The notes: generated by a model not told the origin, from the sequence alone. Counted from the first letter of the stretch, positions 43,181 to 52,787 are shown. The stretch: DNA of 64,000 nt from Iodobacter arcticus (GCF_042664895.1 NZ_JBHTBQ010000012.1:178483-242482); one strand, 5' to 3'. Program-made: numbers and translations.

Positions 43181-44866
43181 ATGGCTGAAAAAATAAGCGC
43201 CTTCTCGGTTATCTCCTCTGCCACAGCCAAGCGTAAAGCGGCCAGTGGAGTACCGGACGTGGCCACTTTGCGCGTACTGCTTATCGACCCCGTGGCAGAA
43301 ATACGGCGCACCATTGGCATGACATTAGGTCAATACGGCACCAGCCATATCGATCATGCCAGTAGTAGCACTGAAGCCCTGGCCAGCATGAAGAAGCTTA
43401 AATACGAGCTTATCCTTTGCGAATATGATTTAGGCAAAGGTCAGGATGGCTTGTTTTTATTTGATGAAGCACGCAGGCTCGATTTACTCAAAGCGTCTTG
43501 CATCTTTATTATCACGACTGCCGAACGCGGCGCGCAAAAAGTGCTGGGGGCGGCCGAGCAATCACCCGACGCCATTTTGCTAAAACCCTTTACCGGCGAA
43601 ATGCTTTACAGCCGGGTGCTCACCGCTTTACAAAAGAAAGTGCGCTTTAAATTAGTTGATGAAGCCATCATGGCGCATGATTTCTTAAATGCTATCCAGC
43701 TTTGCAGCAAAGCCGCCAACACCAGCGCCGAATACACCCTTGATTTTTTACGCCTCAAAATTCATCTCTTACTACGTATTGGAGATTGGACCAGTGTTCG
43801 GGATGAATGCAGACAGCTACTAGTAGAACAAGAGCTACCTTGGGCCAAAATGGCACTTGGCAAAGCCCTGTATCAACTCAAAAACTATGCAGAAGCCTTA
43901 GCCCTGTTTAAAGCGATAATCAGCAGCCATGCGCACGCACTGGAAGCCTACGACTGGCTGGCCCGCACACAACAGGCCATGGGTGAAGATCAAGCCGCGC
44001 AGGACACGCTTAAACGCGCTCTGAATAAGTCACCCTATATCGCCACCAGACAACGTCAGCTTGGTGAGCTTGCTTTAAGAAGCGGAGATTTAGCCACGGC
44101 AGAAAGCGCGATGCTGGAAACCGTTAAAATCTCCCGCCATTCGTTTTTGCGTAATCCTGCCGATTACGGGCAGCTGGCTGATATACAAATTAGTCGGGGT
44201 GATGTGGCTGCAGCAAAGCTGACCGTTGAAGAAGTGCGTAAAGACTTTAAAGACCCTCAGGTCAGTGTGCTCGCCGATGCCCTTGATGCAGACATCTACA
44301 TGCAAACGGGTGAAACTGAAAAAGCCCAGAATCTGCTCAGAACAGCCTTGGCTCAATTAGTGCAGCTCGCACTGCCACCTTCAGTTACCGTAGGCATGGC
44401 GCTGGCTAAAGCCTGCTTTAATCAGCAACAAGGTGCTCTGGCGGAAATCGTGGTGCGTAATCTGCTTAAAAACAGCCATGATGATTTAACATTAGCCGCA
44501 AAAATCACCTCACTTTACCGCCAGCAGGGCCAGCAAGATCAAGCCGAGCAGCTCATCAAAGAAAATAGCGCCAGTATTGTTGCCCTGAATAATGAAGCAG
44601 TAAAACTAGCACGCAGTGGTGATCTGGCTGGGGCCGCCGAATTATTTATCCGGGCAGCCACAGATATGCCGGGCAATATACAAGTGCTGCTCAATACCGT
44701 GAACGCACTGCTTGCCTATACCAATCAGCATGGCTGGCATCAGGAATGGATGCTGCTGAGCAACGATTACCTGTTACGCATCCATGAGTTAGATCCCATC
44801 AATGGCCGGGGTTTGCAATTACAAGAGTTTTTTCGTAAAACAAAACAACGCTATGGCATCAGCTAA
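43181..44866 (+). CDS. Response-regulator receiver with TPR-like repeats
   Basis: A 561-residue protein. Residues about 30-150 form a CheY-like receiver (LRVLLIDPV, phosphoacceptor Asp83 in CEYDLG, conserved Lys135 in LLKPF). Only one of the usual two acidic pocket residues is obvious (Asp36), so phosphorylation may be weak. The rest is about ten alpha-helical TPR-like repeats (for example WAKMALGKALYQLKNYAEAL and EAYDWLARTQQAMGEDQAA). There is no DNA-binding or enzyme domain, so output must be through protein contacts. It lies 139 bp before a STAS-domain gene, a plausible partner. Confidence 0.85.
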   Translation: MAEKISAFSVISSATAKRKAASGVPDVATLRVLLIDPVAEIRRTIGMTLGQYGTSHIDHASSSTEALASMKKLKYELILCEYDLGKGQDGLFLFDEARRLDLLKASCIFIITTAERGAQKVLGAAEQSPDAILLKPFTGEMLYSRVLTALQKKVRFKLVDEAIMAHDFLNAIQLCSKAANTSAEYTLDFLRLKIHLLLRIGDWTSVRDECRQLLVEQELPWAKMALGKALYQLKNYAEALALFKAIISSHAHALEAYDWLARTQQAMGEDQAAQDTLKRALNKSPYIATRQRQLGELALRSGDLATAESAMLETVKISRHSFLRNPADYGQLADIQISRGDVAAAKLTVEEVRKDFKDPQVSVLADALDADIYMQTGETEKAQNLLRTALAQLVQLALPPSVTVGMALAKACFNQQQGALAEIVVRNLLKNSHDDLTLAAKITSLYRQQGQQDQAEQLIKENSASIVALNNEAVKLARSGDLAGAAELFIRAATDMPGNIQVLLNTVNALLAYTNQHGWHQEWMLLSNDYLLRIHELDPINGRGLQLQEFFRKTKQRYGIS

Positions 44867-45005
44867 TCAACGGTAGGGTATCAATACCAGCAAAAACCCA
44901 AATGCATCTCTACAATAAGGAAGAAGTAAAAGCTCTGGCTGCTGTCGGGCGAAATAAAGCCTCCCAGAGTGCTAGACTAAGTCAAGATCAACGAGGGACC
45001 AAACC

Positions 45006-45305
45006 ATGCAAACCAGTACCAAAATTGACGATCATAAAGGCCGCATTATGCTGAACGGCAATTTTACGTTTGAATCGCACCGCGAATTTAAACAAGCCAC
45101 TACTGCAGCATTAGAAACTCCGGGGCTAACCGAGCTTGAGATGGACTTTAGCGCGGTCGACTATATGGACTCCGCAGCGCTAGGCATGCTGCTCTTACTT
45201 AACGAGCGAGCAAATGGCCGCAAGGTCACCCTAGTCAACTGTAGAGGCACGGTAAAAGCGGTTTTAGAAATTGCCAATTTTGGCAAAATTTTCGAAATCA
45301 AATAA
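45006..45305 (+). CDS. STAS-domain anti-sigma-factor antagonist-like protein
   Basis: A 99-residue single STAS domain. The phospho-acceptor serine lies in YMDSAALGM (Ser56), as in SpoIIAA/RsbV-type antagonists. A kinase-phosphatase pair elsewhere would control its phosphorylation. It follows the receiver-TPR gene in the same direction, so it may belong to the same phospho-signalling relay; a PP2C or anti-sigma kinase gene is not next to it. Strong terminator follows immediately. Confidence 0.88.
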   Translation: MQTSTKIDDHKGRIMLNGNFTFESHREFKQATTAALETPGLTELEMDFSAVDYMDSAALGMLLLLNERANGRKVTLVNCRGTVKAVLEIANFGKIFEIK

Positions 45306-45307
45306 TA

Positions 45308-45340
45308 AAAAAGGCACCGAAATTAAACGGTGCCTTTTTA
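45308..45340. terminator. Bidirectional terminator after the STAS gene
   Basis: GGCACCG and CGGTGCC form a 7-bp stem with an 8-base loop, flanked by AAAAAA on the left and TTTTT on the right, so it can end the STAS transcript and the converging AI-2E-family gene. Confidence 0.85.
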
Positions 45341-45354
45341 TTTACTCAAACAAT

Positions 45355-46425
45355 TTAAATCTTATCGGCATTGATCCCCGTGCCGCCCCGAACCCAGCTG
45401 CCCAGCAGTGCATAGCACACCGCCAGTAAAGTCGGCCCCAGAAAGACGCCCAGCAAACCAAAAGCCAAAGCGCCGCCCAGCACACCAAATAAAATCAAAA
45501 TAAATGGCAAATCGCTTTCTTGGCCAATAAAGAGTGGCTTCACCACATTATCTGCAGTGCCCACCACAAAAATCATCCAGATCGCCATAAAAATGGCCCA
45601 ACCAGTATGGCCTTGATAATAAAGCCAAGCTGCTGCAGGTAAACCAATCAGCCCCGGCCCACCCGGCAAAATAGAAAGAAAGCAGCTAGCAAAACCCAAG
45701 GTCAGAGAATTAGGCACGCCCGCAATAAAGAAACTAAACCAAGCTAAAACGCCTTGCACCAAAGCTGTGCCCAAGAAGCCATACACTACGCCTCTCACCG
45801 TGCCTGCTGCCACATTGAGAAGTGCCTCCCCCTTCTCGCCTGCAATACGCCACATCATGCCTTTTAGCCATGCAGCGGCATTTTCACCATGTAGATAAAA
45901 GAAAAAGGCCACAATCAAACTTAAAACCAATAACAAAAACCCGCCACCCACAATCCCGCCAAAATGTAATAGCCCCGAAGCCACCGGGCCACTCAGGCCC
46001 CGAATACGCTCTAATAAGGCAGGGTCCCCCTGGCCTAATTGAATCCAGAAACCATTAACCCACTCGCCCAAATAAGGAAATGTGCTAATCCAAGCAGGCA
46101 AACTTGGCCAGCCCATTTGAAATTGCTGGCTAATGGTTTTAATTAAGGTAGCAGCCTGACTCGCAAATTCAAAGCCAGCCATCAACAAAGGAAGCACTAA
46201 GAAAGTCAGCAAAGCCCCCATTAATAGCAAAGCAGCACTAAAACGGCTTCCTCTGCAAAGCCTGACTAACCATTGATAAGGTTTCCAGGTGGTATAAACC
46301 AAAATGGCACCCCAAATAACCGAAGCTAGAAACGGTGCCATAATCATTAAACCCAACCAGATTAGCGCCCCCATCGCCAGGATTGCTGCCAGAGGTTCGA
46401 TCAAATCAGAACTACGTATACGCAT
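45355..46425 (-). CDS. AI-2E-family permease
   Basis: A 356-residue integral membrane protein with about eight hydrophobic segments. The family was named from TqsA (autoinducer-2 export), but members also include Na+/H+ antiporters and other permeases. The late motif LPFILILFGVLGGALAFGLLGVF is conserved in the family (shown here without further context). Its substrate is unknown. It is convergent with the STAS gene and has a 273-bp gap upstream with no supported gene. Confidence 0.87.
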   Translation of the reverse strand: MRIRSSDLIEPLAAILAMGALIWLGLMIMAPFLASVIWGAILVYTTWKPYQWLVRLCRGSRFSAALLLMGALLTFLVLPLLMAGFEFASQAATLIKTISQQFQMGWPSLPAWISTFPYLGEWVNGFWIQLGQGDPALLERIRGLSGPVASGLLHFGGIVGGGFLLLVLSLIVAFFFYLHGENAAAWLKGMMWRIAGEKGEALLNVAAGTVRGVVYGFLGTALVQGVLAWFSFFIAGVPNSLTLGFASCFLSILPGGPGLIGLPAAAWLYYQGHTGWAIFMAIWMIFVVGTADNVVKPLFIGQESDLPFILILFGVLGGALAFGLLGVFLGPTLLAVCYALLGSWVRGGTGINADKI

Positions 46426-46698
46426 ATCAGCTCGCCTTTAGCCTCCAGAATGGGCGTTGCTAGCATACCCTTAAAAGTGGTAATTGACCGCTACATATTG
46501 CCTAAGAACATTCCTGTTTTTTACTTTTGAATGTTCAATTACTCTAAATCACTTTAAAAGCAAACTCACAGACGCGAAGCGCTCTCCCCGCAGCTCATCT
46601 ACGATTCACTCTAATCAGTGGCATTACAAACATCTAAAAATAAGAGACCAAGCTACACTTGAAGAAATAGCCAAATCAGATTATAAAAACAGTCTAAT

Positions 46699-47001
46699 TT
46701 AGTCATGGTATAGGTAAGAGAAGCGCTTAGATTGAGCAATTAAGCCAGCCACAATCACCGCAGCCTGATGACGACCTGCAATTGTATTAATTTTTTCATC
46801 GCACTCTTCTAGAGCCACATGAATTTCGCAAGCCAAGTGAAACAATAAAGTTTTTTCTTTCAAAGGTGCCATAGGCAGGTAATAGTTAATTTCATCAACA
46901 ACGTGATCCGCTAATTCATTCGAATACTGTGCCTTAGATGTCAAAATACGTTCATATAAACGCACGCCGATCACACCAAGCGCAAGCAGCTGGGTGGGCA
47001 T
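46699..47001 (-). CDS. Small hypothetical protein
   Basis: A 100-residue protein without a recognised domain. A good ribosome site (AGGAG, 8 bases before the ATG) supports translation. The first 25 residues are hydrophobic in part (LLALGVIGVRLYERIL), and the rest is acidic-helical (VALEECDEKINT). I do not recognise a family. It lies between the AI-2E gene and acr3 with more than 250 bp free on either side; both gaps show only AT-rich sequence. A function cannot be assigned. Confidence 0.6.
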   Translation of the reverse strand: MPTQLLALGVIGVRLYERILTSKAQYSNELADHVVDEINYYLPMAPLKEKTLLFHLACEIHVALEECDEKINTIAGRHQAAVIVAGLIAQSKRFSYLYHD

Positions 47002-47283
47002 GATTTAACTCCTATTCAAATAAGTATTAATCCACTCTAGACTTAACTAAACTCAGCAATTGCCCCTCCCGTCGGATGGTGGCTTATGCCTGCTAGACTA
47101 AAACAGCTGCTTAGCCTCGTTCTAAATAAAAAACCATTAATTCTGAAAAATAAGCATTTTTTAAAGGATAAATTATGATTTTTTAGCTCAATCATGCAAA
47201 AAGCATAAAAACGTGTGTAATCTCCCTCACACCGCGCAGCCCATAAAAACACGGCATTAAGGCCAAGCCCTAACGCTCAAAGC

Positions 47284-48360
47284 TTAAAGCTCAATCACCG
47301 CCTTTTTCTCATACCAAGGCTTGCTGCGATTTACTACGTTCACCACCAGCAACATCACAGGCACTTCAATCAATACACCCACCACCGTGGCCAGCGCCGC
47401 GCCAGAATGAAAGCCAAAGAGACTAATAGCAGCAGCCACAGCGAGCTCAAAGAAATTAGATGCGCCAATGAGCGCCGATGGCCCGGCGACATTGTGTTTC
47501 TCACCCACTACACGGTTCAGCCAATAAGCCAAGCCAGAGTTAAATAACACTTGAATCAAGATCGGCACGGCCAATAGAGCAATAATTAAAGGCTGTTTCA
47601 GAATCGCCTCACCTTGAAAGGCAAACAGCAGCACTAAGGTGGCTAATAATGCAGTAATCGACCACGGCCCAATTTTAGACATCGCCGTATCAAATGCCGC
47701 TAGGCCTTTGCTTAATAAAGATTTGCGCAGGATTTGGGCGATGATCACCGGAATCACAATATATAAAACCACCGAAGTAATCAGCGTATCCCACGGCACA
47801 ATAATTGCCGACATCCCGAGTAAAAACGCCACCAGCGGTGCAAAAGCTACCACCATAATGGCGTCGTTTAAGGCCACTTGTGACAGAGTAAATAAAGGGT
47901 CACCTTTGGTGAGCTTGCTCCAAACAAACACCATCGCCGTGCATGGTGCGGCGGCGAGTAAAATCAATCCAGCGATATAGCTATCAATTTGATCGCTTGG
48001 CAAATAGGGCGAAAACCATTGCCGAATAAATAACCACGCCAAAAACGCCATCGAAAACGGCTTGACCAACCAATTAATAAACAGCGTCACGCCGATGCCA
48101 CGGATATGTTTACGCACCTCGCCAAGGGCTGAAAAATCCACCTTGACGAGCATCCGGATAATCATAATCCAGATCAACACCCCCACAGGCAGGTTCACTT
48201 TGGCGATCTCCATGCTGCCAATGGACTGAAACACTGTCGGCCAAAACTGGCCTAAGACTATCCCCACCAGAATGCACGCAAATACCCAGAGCGTGAGATA
48301 GCGCTCAAACACGCTCATCGATGCGCTGGGTGCGCAACTTACTTCACATTGAACAGACAC
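47284..48360 (-). CDS. acr3: Arsenite efflux permease, ACR3 family
   Basis: A 358-residue membrane protein with ten predicted helices; VWSKLTKGDPLFTLSQVALND is close to the ACR3 signature with its cysteine-bearing segment (LLAAAPCTAMVFVWS). It extrudes As(III) with the proton gradient. The start is GTG at 48360, with GAGGAAG upstream. It follows arsA by 174 bp that contains a MITE-like inverted repeat. ArsA normally partners ArsB; an ArsA-Acr3 pairing is known in some bacteria. Confidence 0.93.
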   Translation of the reverse strand: MSVQCEVSCAPSASMSVFERYLTLWVFACILVGIVLGQFWPTVFQSIGSMEIAKVNLPVGVLIWIMIIRMLVKVDFSALGEVRKHIRGIGVTLFINWLVKPFSMAFLAWLFIRQWFSPYLPSDQIDSYIAGLILLAAAPCTAMVFVWSKLTKGDPLFTLSQVALNDAIMVVAFAPLVAFLLGMSAIIVPWDTLITSVVLYIVIPVIIAQILRKSLLSKGLAAFDTAMSKIGPWSITALLATLVLLFAFQGEAILKQPLIIALLAVPILIQVLFNSGLAYWLNRVVGEKHNVAGPSALIGASNFFELAVAAAISLFGFHSGAALATVVGVLIEVPVMLLVVNVVNRSKPWYEKKAVIEL

Positions 48361-48380
48361 GGGTTTTCTTCCTCTAAGTC

Positions 48381-48476
48381 ACTGATGTTACGCAGCCCAA
48401 ACTAAAAATCAATGCGTTACGATTTTTCAAATGAGCTACAGGCCGCATTCCTACTGAACACCTGCGTAACATCAGT
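48381..48476. repeat. MITE-like inverted repeat between arsA and acr3
   Basis: ACTGATGTTACGCAG (48381-48395) and CTGCGTAACATCAGT (48462-48476) are perfect 15-bp inverses, 66 bp apart. This looks like a small non-autonomous element in the acr3 leader. A further hairpin at 48492-48517 (TAGGCCTGCC with GGCTGGCCTA, one mismatch) lies just after arsA and might attenuate read-through into acr3. Confidence 0.65.
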
Positions 48477-48534
48477 AAGTAAAACTGTTTTAGGCCTGCC
48501 TTTTAAGGCTGGCCTAATGACCTTGAACATCCTT

Positions 48535-50289
48535 TTATTGATTACTCGCAGAGAGTGCCAATAATCTTTCTACGCCAACAGGCTCTTCCTTTAGCAAGGG
48601 AACCAGTGCATAGCGCATAGCGTGCTTACTCATCACCGCGTCAATTTCTGCTAGCTCATTGTGGGCGCGTTGGCGCAATAAAGGGGATTGCGCTTGGGTG
48701 GCGGCGATGCTGTTATTGATCACCCAAGCCCAAGGCTCGATCCCTGCACGACGTAAATCGGCTTGCAACTGAGCCGCCTCCAGTACCGGCGTGGTTTCGG
48801 CCAAGGAGACCAGTAGCACTTTGGTTTGCTTTGGGTCTTGTAGCTGCATCATTGGGGTGAGGTAATGCAGATTTTTGTCGACCATTTGGCGGCTTACTTC
48901 ACGGTGATAAGCGCCGGTTGCATCTAATAGCAGCAGCGTATGCCCTGTAGGGGCGGTATCCATCACCACAAACTTTTTGCCCGCCTCACGAATAATCCGA
49001 GAAAAAGCCTGAAAGACGGCGATTTCCTCGGTGCAAGGCGAGCGCAAATCTTCTGCTAGCATGGCTCGGCCCGCCTCATCCAACTTGGCCCCTTTGGTTT
49101 TGAGTACATGCTGACGATAGCGCTCAGTTTCCTCATGAGGATCGATGCGGCTGACGCTGAGCTGCTCTAGCGAGCCTGCTAATGTTTCGTTTAAATGTGC
49201 AGCAGGATCAGATGTGGTCAATAAAACGGGCAAGCCACGATGAGCCAGCTCAACCGCAACAGCCGCTGCTAGCGTCGTTTTACCTACGCCGCCTTTGCCC
49301 ATTAACATCACCAAGCCATGCCCATCGGCAGCAATCTCATCCACTAAAGCGGACAAATTAAGTGCATGGACTAAAGGAACTGGAACGGCCGTAGTAGCAG
49401 GCGCTACAGCGCTAAATAAGTGGCGCAGAGCGTCCAAGCCCACAAGATTAAATGGTTTTAAGGCCAGCTGGTCGCAAGGTAAGCTTTTAAGAATGAGCGG
49501 CATGGCTTGTAAAGCAGCCGCTTCGCGCGTGCAGATTGCGGCGGCTAATGGATCAAGCTTAGCTTCGCTGGCGGGAAGCACGCCGTTAATCACTAAATAT
49601 TGCTGGCTTAGGCCAATCGATGCCAGCTCTTCATGGGTACGGGCCACTTCGCGTAAGGTGGCTTGTTGAGCACGAGCCACCAACACTAGACGGGTGCGCT
49701 GCGGGTCAGCCAAGGCATCAACGGCTGCTTTATATTGACTGCGCTGTTTTTCTAGCCCCGCTAAAGGGCCAAGGCAGGACGCATCGCCTTTGCCTTCCGC
49801 TAAAAAGCCACTCCATGCCCCCGGTAATTGCAATAAACGGATGGTGTGGCCCGTTGGGGCGGTATCGAAAATAATATGCTCATAAGCCGTGGTGAGTTTT
49901 GAATCAACCAGTAAGGCTGTAAATTCATCAAAGGCAGCAATTTCGGTAGTACATGCACCAGAGAGTTGTTCTTCAATCCCTTTTACCACCGCCTCAGGCA
50001 ACACACCGCGTACCGGGCCAACAATACGATCACGGTAAACTTGGGCTGCGGCTTGCGGGTCAATTTCTAAGGCGGCCAAATGAGCAACGGCAGGAATGGC
50101 GGTAATCTGATTACCAATATGAATGCCAAATACTTGCCCCACATTAGAGGCGGGATCAGTGCTTACCAATAAGACTTCTTTACCTCTTGCGGCCAGCTGA
50201 ATGGCCGTCGCGCAAGCAATCGATGTTTTACCTACGCCGCCTTTACCAGTAAAAAAGATAAAACGCGGTACTTGTTCGAGAAATTTCAT
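48535..50289 (-). CDS. arsA: Arsenical pump-driving ATPase
   Basis: A 584-residue two-domain ATPase. Both halves have a P-loop (TGKGGVGKTS and MGKGGVGKTT) and a DTAPTGHT motif. The three arsenite-binding cysteines are in place: SGACTTEIAAF (first half), GDASCLG and LRSPCTEEIAVF (second half). It drives As(III) export with Acr3. The ATG at 50289 is preferred; upstream frame is in the arsD gene's tail. It begins 25 bp after arsD, and an operon arsD-arsA-acr3 is clear. Confidence 0.95.
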   Translation of the reverse strand: MKFLEQVPRFIFFTGKGGVGKTSIACATAIQLAARGKEVLLVSTDPASNVGQVFGIHIGNQITAIPAVAHLAALEIDPQAAAQVYRDRIVGPVRGVLPEAVVKGIEEQLSGACTTEIAAFDEFTALLVDSKLTTAYEHIIFDTAPTGHTIRLLQLPGAWSGFLAEGKGDASCLGPLAGLEKQRSQYKAAVDALADPQRTRLVLVARAQQATLREVARTHEELASIGLSQQYLVINGVLPASEAKLDPLAAAICTREAAALQAMPLILKSLPCDQLALKPFNLVGLDALRHLFSAVAPATTAVPVPLVHALNLSALVDEIAADGHGLVMLMGKGGVGKTTLAAAVAVELAHRGLPVLLTTSDPAAHLNETLAGSLEQLSVSRIDPHEETERYRQHVLKTKGAKLDEAGRAMLAEDLRSPCTEEIAVFQAFSRIIREAGKKFVVMDTAPTGHTLLLLDATGAYHREVSRQMVDKNLHYLTPMMQLQDPKQTKVLLVSLAETTPVLEAAQLQADLRRAGIEPWAWVINNSIAATQAQSPLLRQRAHNELAEIDAVMSKHAMRYALVPLLKEEPVGVERLLALSASNQ

Positions 50290-50314
50290 GATGTTCTCTT
50301 TTAATTTGGCTAAC

Positions 50315-50671
50315 TTAGCAGCAACGACCACCTGAGCAGCAGCTGCTCTCGACTTCCTCAACCGGCAGCGGGATCTGGGCCCAGCGTGCTAATTCAGCGC
50401 GTGCAGGATAACGTCCTGCGAGTGCGACCTCTCCATTCACTAAAATCAAAGGTAGAGCGTCTGCGCCTGAGCGCTCAAGAAACGCTTTAACTACGCCGTT
50501 TTCGGCAAAATCCATGGGCTGTTGTGCCAAATTAAAGCGCTCAATCTGCCCACCATTTTGCTTCGCCCAATCAACATCGGCAGAAAAGCTCACCAGTGCC
50601 TGATCGATGTCTACACCGCATACACCCGTGCTACAACAAAGTGCGGGATCAAAAATCTGAATTGTGTTCAT
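50315..50671 (-). CDS. arsD: Arsenic metallochaperone ArsD
   Basis: A 118-residue ArsD. The As(III)-binding Cys12, Cys13 and Cys18 are present (ALCCSTGVCG), as are the two C-terminal pairs Cys111-112 and Cys117-118. ArsD carries As(III) to ArsA and is a weak repressor of the operon. AGGAG is 7 bases before the ATG. It leads the arsD-arsA-acr3 operon and is upstream of a repeat that separates it from arsC on the other strand. Confidence 0.95.
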   Translation of the reverse strand: MNTIQIFDPALCCSTGVCGVDIDQALVSFSADVDWAKQNGGQIERFNLAQQPMDFAENGVVKAFLERSGADALPLILVNGEVALAGRYPARAELARWAQIPLPVEEVESSCCSGGRCC

Positions 50672-50718
50672 AGTTATTCTCCTGTTGAGGCTTTTTGAGA
50701 TCGTAATAGGTATGCACT

Positions 50719-50870
50719 CAATCCTATCAACTTAGCCATATATCATGGTGCTGCCACACCATGACAAGCATTGAATCACCGTAGGGCGGGTGCAACCCGC
50801 GTATTTTTCAGCATTGCTCGCGGGTTGCACCCGCCCTACGAATAACGTTTTGCTTAAGTTGATAGGATTG
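50719..50870. repeat. Full-length palindromic element between arsD and arsC
   Basis: Outer arms CAATCCTATCAACTTA and TAAGTTGATAGGATTG, and the inner hairpin (GTAGGGCGGGTGCAACCCGC and its inverse, 50781-50839) show this to be a complete, extended member of the GGGCGGGT family, about 150 bp long. The rest of the 50672-51171 gap holds the ars regulatory region; no gene is supported. Confidence 0.8.
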
Positions 50871-51097
50871 GGTACGCACTGCCTTCGCCTTATCTCGCTC
50901 TAGACACCAGAAGGCCTTGCTCTAGAGCGCTGAAGACGAGTTCAACATCAATGAAATATTTGCTCGGTAAGGTAGGTAGTGCTTTTCCCCGTGCTCTGAA
51001 CCTTGATTTTGGTTCAAACGATTTGTCCTAAATTTCTGATCCTCGAGCGGATGGCAGAAATTTTAAAATGGAAGCGGCAGGTTTTTATACACTTCAA

Positions 51098-51127
51098 CTA
51101 TACAACCATATTTGAAATATTGTATAG
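51098..51127. promoter_or_regulatory. Candidate ArsR-type operator upstream of arsC
   Basis: CTATACAA and TTGTATAG are perfect inverses around ATATTTGAAATAT. The dyad is 44 bp before the arsC start and resembles ArsR/SmtB-family operators in size and AT content. No arsR gene is in the window, so the regulator would act from elsewhere, or ArsD binds here. Confidence 0.6.
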
Positions 51128-51171
51128 TCATTCTTACCAAACCGGCAATTTATGCCAATACGGAGAAAAGC

Positions 51172-51663
51172 GTGAGCAAAGTCTACAACGTCCTATTTAT
51201 TTGTACCGGCAACTCGGCCCGCAGTCAGATGGCAGAAGCATTATTAAATCATACGAGCAATACGCGTTTTAAGGCTTATAGCGCAGGGAGTCATCCTGGC
51301 AATCAAGTGAACCCTCTGGCCATCGAAACGCTTGAACATGCAGGTGTTAAGACTGAGGGCTTACGTTGTAAAAACTGGGATGAGTTTGCTACAGCAGATG
51401 CACCAGCAATGGATTTTGTCTTTACACTTTGTGATGCCGCCGCTGGGGAAGCATGCCCTGTATGGTCGGGCCACCCGACTCGGGCCCATTGGGGCATTGC
51501 ATCTCCAAGTGAAAACGATGGTAAAGACGCTCAACGTAAAGCCTTTTTAGATACCATGCTGATCCTGAGACGCCGGATTGATATGTTCACTGCCTTACCT
51601 ATCGATAAATTAGATAATTTGGCATTAAAGCTTCGTGTTGATGAAATCGGCCAAGATAACTAA
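51172..51663 (+). CDS. arsC: Arsenate reductase (LMW-PTP type)
   Basis: A 163-residue arsenate reductase of the low-molecular-weight phosphatase fold. The CxxxxxR loop FICTGNSARS at the N-terminus binds arsenate, and a further pair of cysteines (LCDAAAGEACPVW, 8 apart) would form the redox disulphide, suggesting the thioredoxin-coupled class. The start is GTG at 51172 with GGAG upstream. It leads the arsC-GAPDH genes (10 bp apart). Reduction to arsenite is its expected job, in parallel with the ArsJ route for arsenate. Confidence 0.92.
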   Translation: MSKVYNVLFICTGNSARSQMAEALLNHTSNTRFKAYSAGSHPGNQVNPLAIETLEHAGVKTEGLRCKNWDEFATADAPAMDFVFTLCDAAAGEACPVWSGHPTRAHWGIASPSENDGKDAQRKAFLDTMLILRRRIDMFTALPIDKLDNLALKLRVDEIGQDN

Positions 51664-51673
51664 GGAATCTAAA

Positions 51674-52684
51674 ATGAGCATCAAAGTAGGTATTAACGGC
51701 TTTGGCCGTATGGGACGTTTAACCCTACGCGCCGCTTGGAGCTGGCCCGATATTGAATTTGTGCAGATCAACGATCCGGCTGGCGACGCGGCCACCTTGG
51801 CGCATTTACTTAACTTTGATTCGGTACACGGGCGCTTTGCGCATAATGCTGAAGCGATCAATGATGAAATTGTGATTGGCGAACAGCGAATTAAAGTCAG
51901 CCACAATAAGGCGATTGGCGACACCGATTGGTCGGGCTGCGATGTGGTCATCGAAGCTTCGGGCAAAATGCGCAAAGTAGAATTGCTGCAAGCCTATCTG
52001 GATCAAGGTGTAAAACGTATCGTCGTCACCGCGCCAGTCAAAGAAGCCGGAGTCTTAAATGTGGTGGTTGGGGTGAATGATCATCTTTATGATCCAGCCC
52101 AGCACCACATTGTGACGGCCGCCAGCTGCACCACCAATTGCCTGGCTCCGGTCGTAAAAGTGATTCACGAGCAGATCGGCATCCGTCACGGCAGCATGAC
52201 CACCATTCATGATCTGACCAATACCCAAACGATTATCGATGCGCCGCACAAAGATCTGCGCCGCGCTCGTTCTTGCGGCACCAGCCTGATCCCCACCTCC
52301 ACCGGATCGGCCACCGCCATTACTGAGATTTTCCCGGAGCTAAAAGGCCGCTTAAACGGCCATGCCGTGCGCGTGCCATTAACCAATGCATCGCTCACCG
52401 ATTGTGTATTTGAGCTGGAACGCGCCACCACCGTAGAGGAAGTCAACGGCCTGCTAAAAGCCGCATCCGAAACCTACCTTAAAGATATTCTGGGCTACGA
52501 AGAGCGCCCACTGGTATCGATCGACTATCGAGGCGATGCGCGCTCATCCATCATCGACGCACTCTCTACCATGGTGATCAACGGTACGCAGCTCAAGCTC
52601 TACGCTTGGTACGACAATGAATGGGGCTATGTGAATCGCACGGCAGAGTTGGTGAGGCTGGTTGGGCGAGATTTGTCCGCATGA
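51674..52684 (+). CDS. ArsJ-associated glyceraldehyde-3-phosphate dehydrogenase
   Basis: A 336-residue GAPDH. The NAD-binding INGFGRMGR is at the N-terminus and the catalytic cysteine is in ASCTTNCLAP. The ars-type sequence HDLTNTQ replaces the HSYTNTQ more typical of glycolytic enzymes. In the known pathway it makes 1-arseno-3-phosphoglycerate from arsenate and glyceraldehyde-3-phosphate for export by ArsJ. It follows arsC by 10 bp; arsJ is 567 bp further downstream beyond repeats. Confidence 0.93.
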   Translation: MSIKVGINGFGRMGRLTLRAAWSWPDIEFVQINDPAGDAATLAHLLNFDSVHGRFAHNAEAINDEIVIGEQRIKVSHNKAIGDTDWSGCDVVIEASGKMRKVELLQAYLDQGVKRIVVTAPVKEAGVLNVVVGVNDHLYDPAQHHIVTAASCTTNCLAPVVKVIHEQIGIRHGSMTTIHDLTNTQTIIDAPHKDLRRARSCGTSLIPTSTGSATAITEIFPELKGRLNGHAVRVPLTNASLTDCVFELERATTVEEVNGLLKAASETYLKDILGYEERPLVSIDYRGDARSSIIDALSTMVINGTQLKLYAWYDNEWGYVNRTAELVRLVGRDLSA

Positions 52685-52787
52685 ACGAGCGGTGTCTATT
52701 AGACGAGTGGACTCACTCTATGTACATCAAGTTAGGCGTATTGCCAAACATCGAATCATCGTAGGGGGGATGAAACCCCATGTGCGC

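Noticed and set aside
46484..46702. 72-codon ORF upstream of the AI-2E gene
   Set aside because: TTG start, no ribosome site, no recognisable domain, and it overlaps the end of the small hypothetical gene on the other strand.
51003..51272. 89-codon ORF overlapping the arsC start
   Set aside because: It crosses the operator dyad and the start of arsC in another frame; sequence looks like a shadow. It is not an arsR: no winged-helix or metal-binding cysteines.
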